A stretch of 6,146 bases of DNA from an uncultured Eubacteriales bacterium (GTDB lineage Bacteria > Bacillota > Clostridia > Oscillospirales > Oscillospiraceae), in contig USMP01000088.1 in NCBI GenBank assembly GCA_900555795.1, positions 1-6,146 on the forward strand, read 5' to 3'. Below are positions 4,948 to 6,146 of the stretch, one piece after another. Position 1 is the stretch's first letter. The number at the start of each line of letters is the position of its first letter. The position numbers and the translations under genes were made by a program. The notes under the pieces are model-generated. The model searched no databases. It was not told where the DNA came from and was given only the letters and a program-made list of their open reading frames with translations.

Positions 4948-5591
4948 TACCGCAGGAATTTTTGCACGTCCTTGTTTTCACCCAGAATGAAGATGGTTTC
5001 ATCCGCCTGGAAGCAGTGGGAGGGGCCCGGCAGAGGCGTCAGCTGGTCGTTGCGCTTGATGGCCAGGATATTGATCCGGTATTTCTGCCGTACCGCCAGT
5101 TCCACCACAGTCTTGCCAACCCAGCTGGCGGGAATGGCAACCTCGTAGATGGAGTAGTCCGGCGTCAGTTCCACGTAGTCAAAAATGTGGTCCGCGCTGT
5201 AGCGCACCGCTGCCCAGGAGGCCATCTGCTTCTCCGGGTAAATCACATCGTCGGCCCCGTTGTGCAGCAGAAACTTGGCGTGGATGTCCCGGGTGGCCCG
5301 TGCCAGAACGAAGGGAGCCCCCAACTCCTTGAGCAGGGCTGTGGTCTCCAGGGAGGCCTGAAAGTCGTCCCCAATCGCCACCACACAGAGGTCAAAATTG
5401 CTTACCCCTAGGGAGGACATAAATTTTTCGCTGGTACCGTCGCCAATTTGGGCGTTGGTGACGTAGGGCAGGGCCTCATCCACCCGCTGCTCATTTTTAT
5501 CTACAGCCAGTACCTCGTGGCGCAGATCCCGCAGCTTTTGGGCCATGTGCCGCCCAAAGCGGCCCAAGCCGATTAACAGAACAGATTTCAT
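4944..5591 (-). CDS. ktrA: KtrA/TrkA-type RCK gating subunit of potassium uptake
   Basis: This 215-residue cytoplasmic protein forms the ligand-gated ring that opens and closes the potassium channel subunit. Residues 1 to about 125 are the RCK_N Rossmann domain, with LIGLGRFG (6-13) as the nucleotide loop and VLAVDKNE with Asp31 at the end of the second strand. DLCVVAIGDDFQASLETTALLKELG and GADDVIYPEKQMA follow the KtrA pattern closely. Residues from about 134 on are the RCK_C domain, which in Firmicutes KtrA can bind cyclic di-AMP. The length fits KtrA (about 220). AAAGGAG lies 5 nt before the ATG and touches the stop of the channel gene, so the two genes form an operon and are probably translationally coupled. 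No key motif is missing. Confidence 0.93.
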   Translation of the reverse strand: MKSVLLIGLGRFGRHMAQKLRDLRHEVLAVDKNEQRVDEALPYVTNAQIGDGTSEKFMSSLGVSNFDLCVVAIGDDFQASLETTALLKELGAPFVLARATRDIHAKFLLHNGADDVIYPEKQMASWAAVRYSADHIFDYVELTPDYSIYEVAIPASWVGKTVVELAVRQKYRINILAIKRNDQLTPLPGPSHCFQADETIFILGENKDVQKFLRY

Positions 5592-5604
5592 ACTTGCTCC
5601 TTTC

Positions 5605-6146
5605 TTACCCCACAGTGACAGGCTCCTGGGGGTACTGGGCGGAAGTGGTGCCGCCGGTGGTGACGGCGTAGATCAGGGTCAGACCCCCGACCCGGCCGAT
5701 GTACATCAGACTGATTAGAATCAGGTGGGAAGGGGTGGAGAGATTGGCGGTGCCGATGGTGGAGAGCCCTACAGTGCCAATGGCGGAGGCGGCCTCGAAG
5801 AGCGCATCCAGCAGAGGCACACCGTCGAGACAGGCGATGAGGGTGCCCCCGGCCAGAAATAGCAGCAGGTATAAAAGAAGAATGGCGCAGCCGCTGCGTA
5901 CTGCGGATTCCGGAAGCCGGCGGCCGAAGCACTGGGCATTGCCACGCCGGTGAAAGACGGCGAATGCGCTGAGCAGCAGTACAGCCAAGGTGGTGGTTTT
6001 AAAGCCGCCGGCGGTGGAACCAGGGGAGCCGCCGGTAAGCATCAGCAGAGTGGTCAGCAGTTTCCCGCTCTCGCTGAGTTGGGTCAGATCCACGGTGTTA
6101 AATCCGGCGGTACGGGGGGTGATGGATTGAAAGGCGGCGGCGTTCA
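5605..6146 (-). CDS. ktrB: KtrB/TrkH-family potassium channel subunit, C-terminal part (5' end cut)
   Basis: The last 179 residues of a membrane potassium-uptake subunit are visible; the start lies beyond the window. The fragment opens with FQSITPRTAGFNTVD, the third pore loop and selectivity filter. Next come GGSPGSTAGGFKTTT (38-52), the characteristic helix-loop after that pore, then a helix (about 87-107) and the fourth pore loop with FEAASAIGTVGLST (116-129, filter TVGLS). The last membrane helix carries GRVGGLTL (150-157). The ending YPQEPVTVG is like KtrB rather than the longer TrkH. The reading frame is open to the window edge, so the first Met of the shorter frame (6093) is not the start. 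Only 13 bp separate it from ktrA. KtrB rather than TrkH is likely but not certain. Confidence 0.88.
   Translation of the reverse strand, partial: NAAAFQSITPRTAGFNTVDLTQLSESGKLLTTLLMLTGGSPGSTAGGFKTTTLAVLLLSAFAVFHRRGNAQCFGRRLPESAVRSGCAILLLYLLLFLAGGTLIACLDGVPLLDALFEAASAIGTVGLSTIGTANLSTPSHLILISLMYIGRVGGLTLIYAVTTGGTTSAQYPQEPVTVG

Overview
The window looks like chromosomal DNA of a GC-rich Firmicute, most likely an Oscillospiraceae-type gut clostridium (Flavonifractor/Lawsonibacter/Oscillibacter-like). The grounds are a Rex repressor, KtrAB-type potassium uptake, strong GGAGG ribosome sites, a CCA-encoding tRNA and a DUF6320-type protein. The organism is inferred from gene content and protein style, not from a marker gene.

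Layout. Bases 1-628 (minus) hold nearly all of rex, the NADH/NAD+-sensing repressor. Its promoter carries a Rex-box-like dyad over the -35 element. A divergent strong promoter (854-882) drives tRNA-Arg(CCG) at 908-984. From 985 to 1798 there is no gene. First comes a perfect terminator hairpin, then two more long terminator-like hairpins spaced about 175-180 bp apart and joined by a repeated 50-bp core, then a fourth nested hairpin. After that come a promoter and a GC-rich leader of about 220 nt.

That leader opens a compact plus-strand operon: a family IV (HSL-like) esterase (1799-2761), a condensation/alcohol-acetyltransferase-fold acyltransferase (2728-4020, overlapping the esterase by 34 bp) and a small zinc-ribbon membrane protein resembling DUF6320 (4022-4573, GTG start). 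A strong terminator at 4612-4659 ends it and also serves the opposite strand. An ester-making fold, an ester-cleaving enzyme and a membrane zinc-ribbon protein in one transcript suggest acyl-ester chemistry at or near the membrane. The substrate is unknown.

The right end is on the minus strand: the C-terminal part of the Ktr/Trk potassium channel subunit (5605-6146, cut by the window), the RCK gating subunit ktrA (4944-5591), and a 57-codon single-pass membrane protein (4673-4846) between ktrA and the shared terminator. The best candidates for something undescribed are the hairpin array behind the tRNA, the esterase-acyltransferase-DUF6320 cassette, and the small membrane protein beside ktrA.
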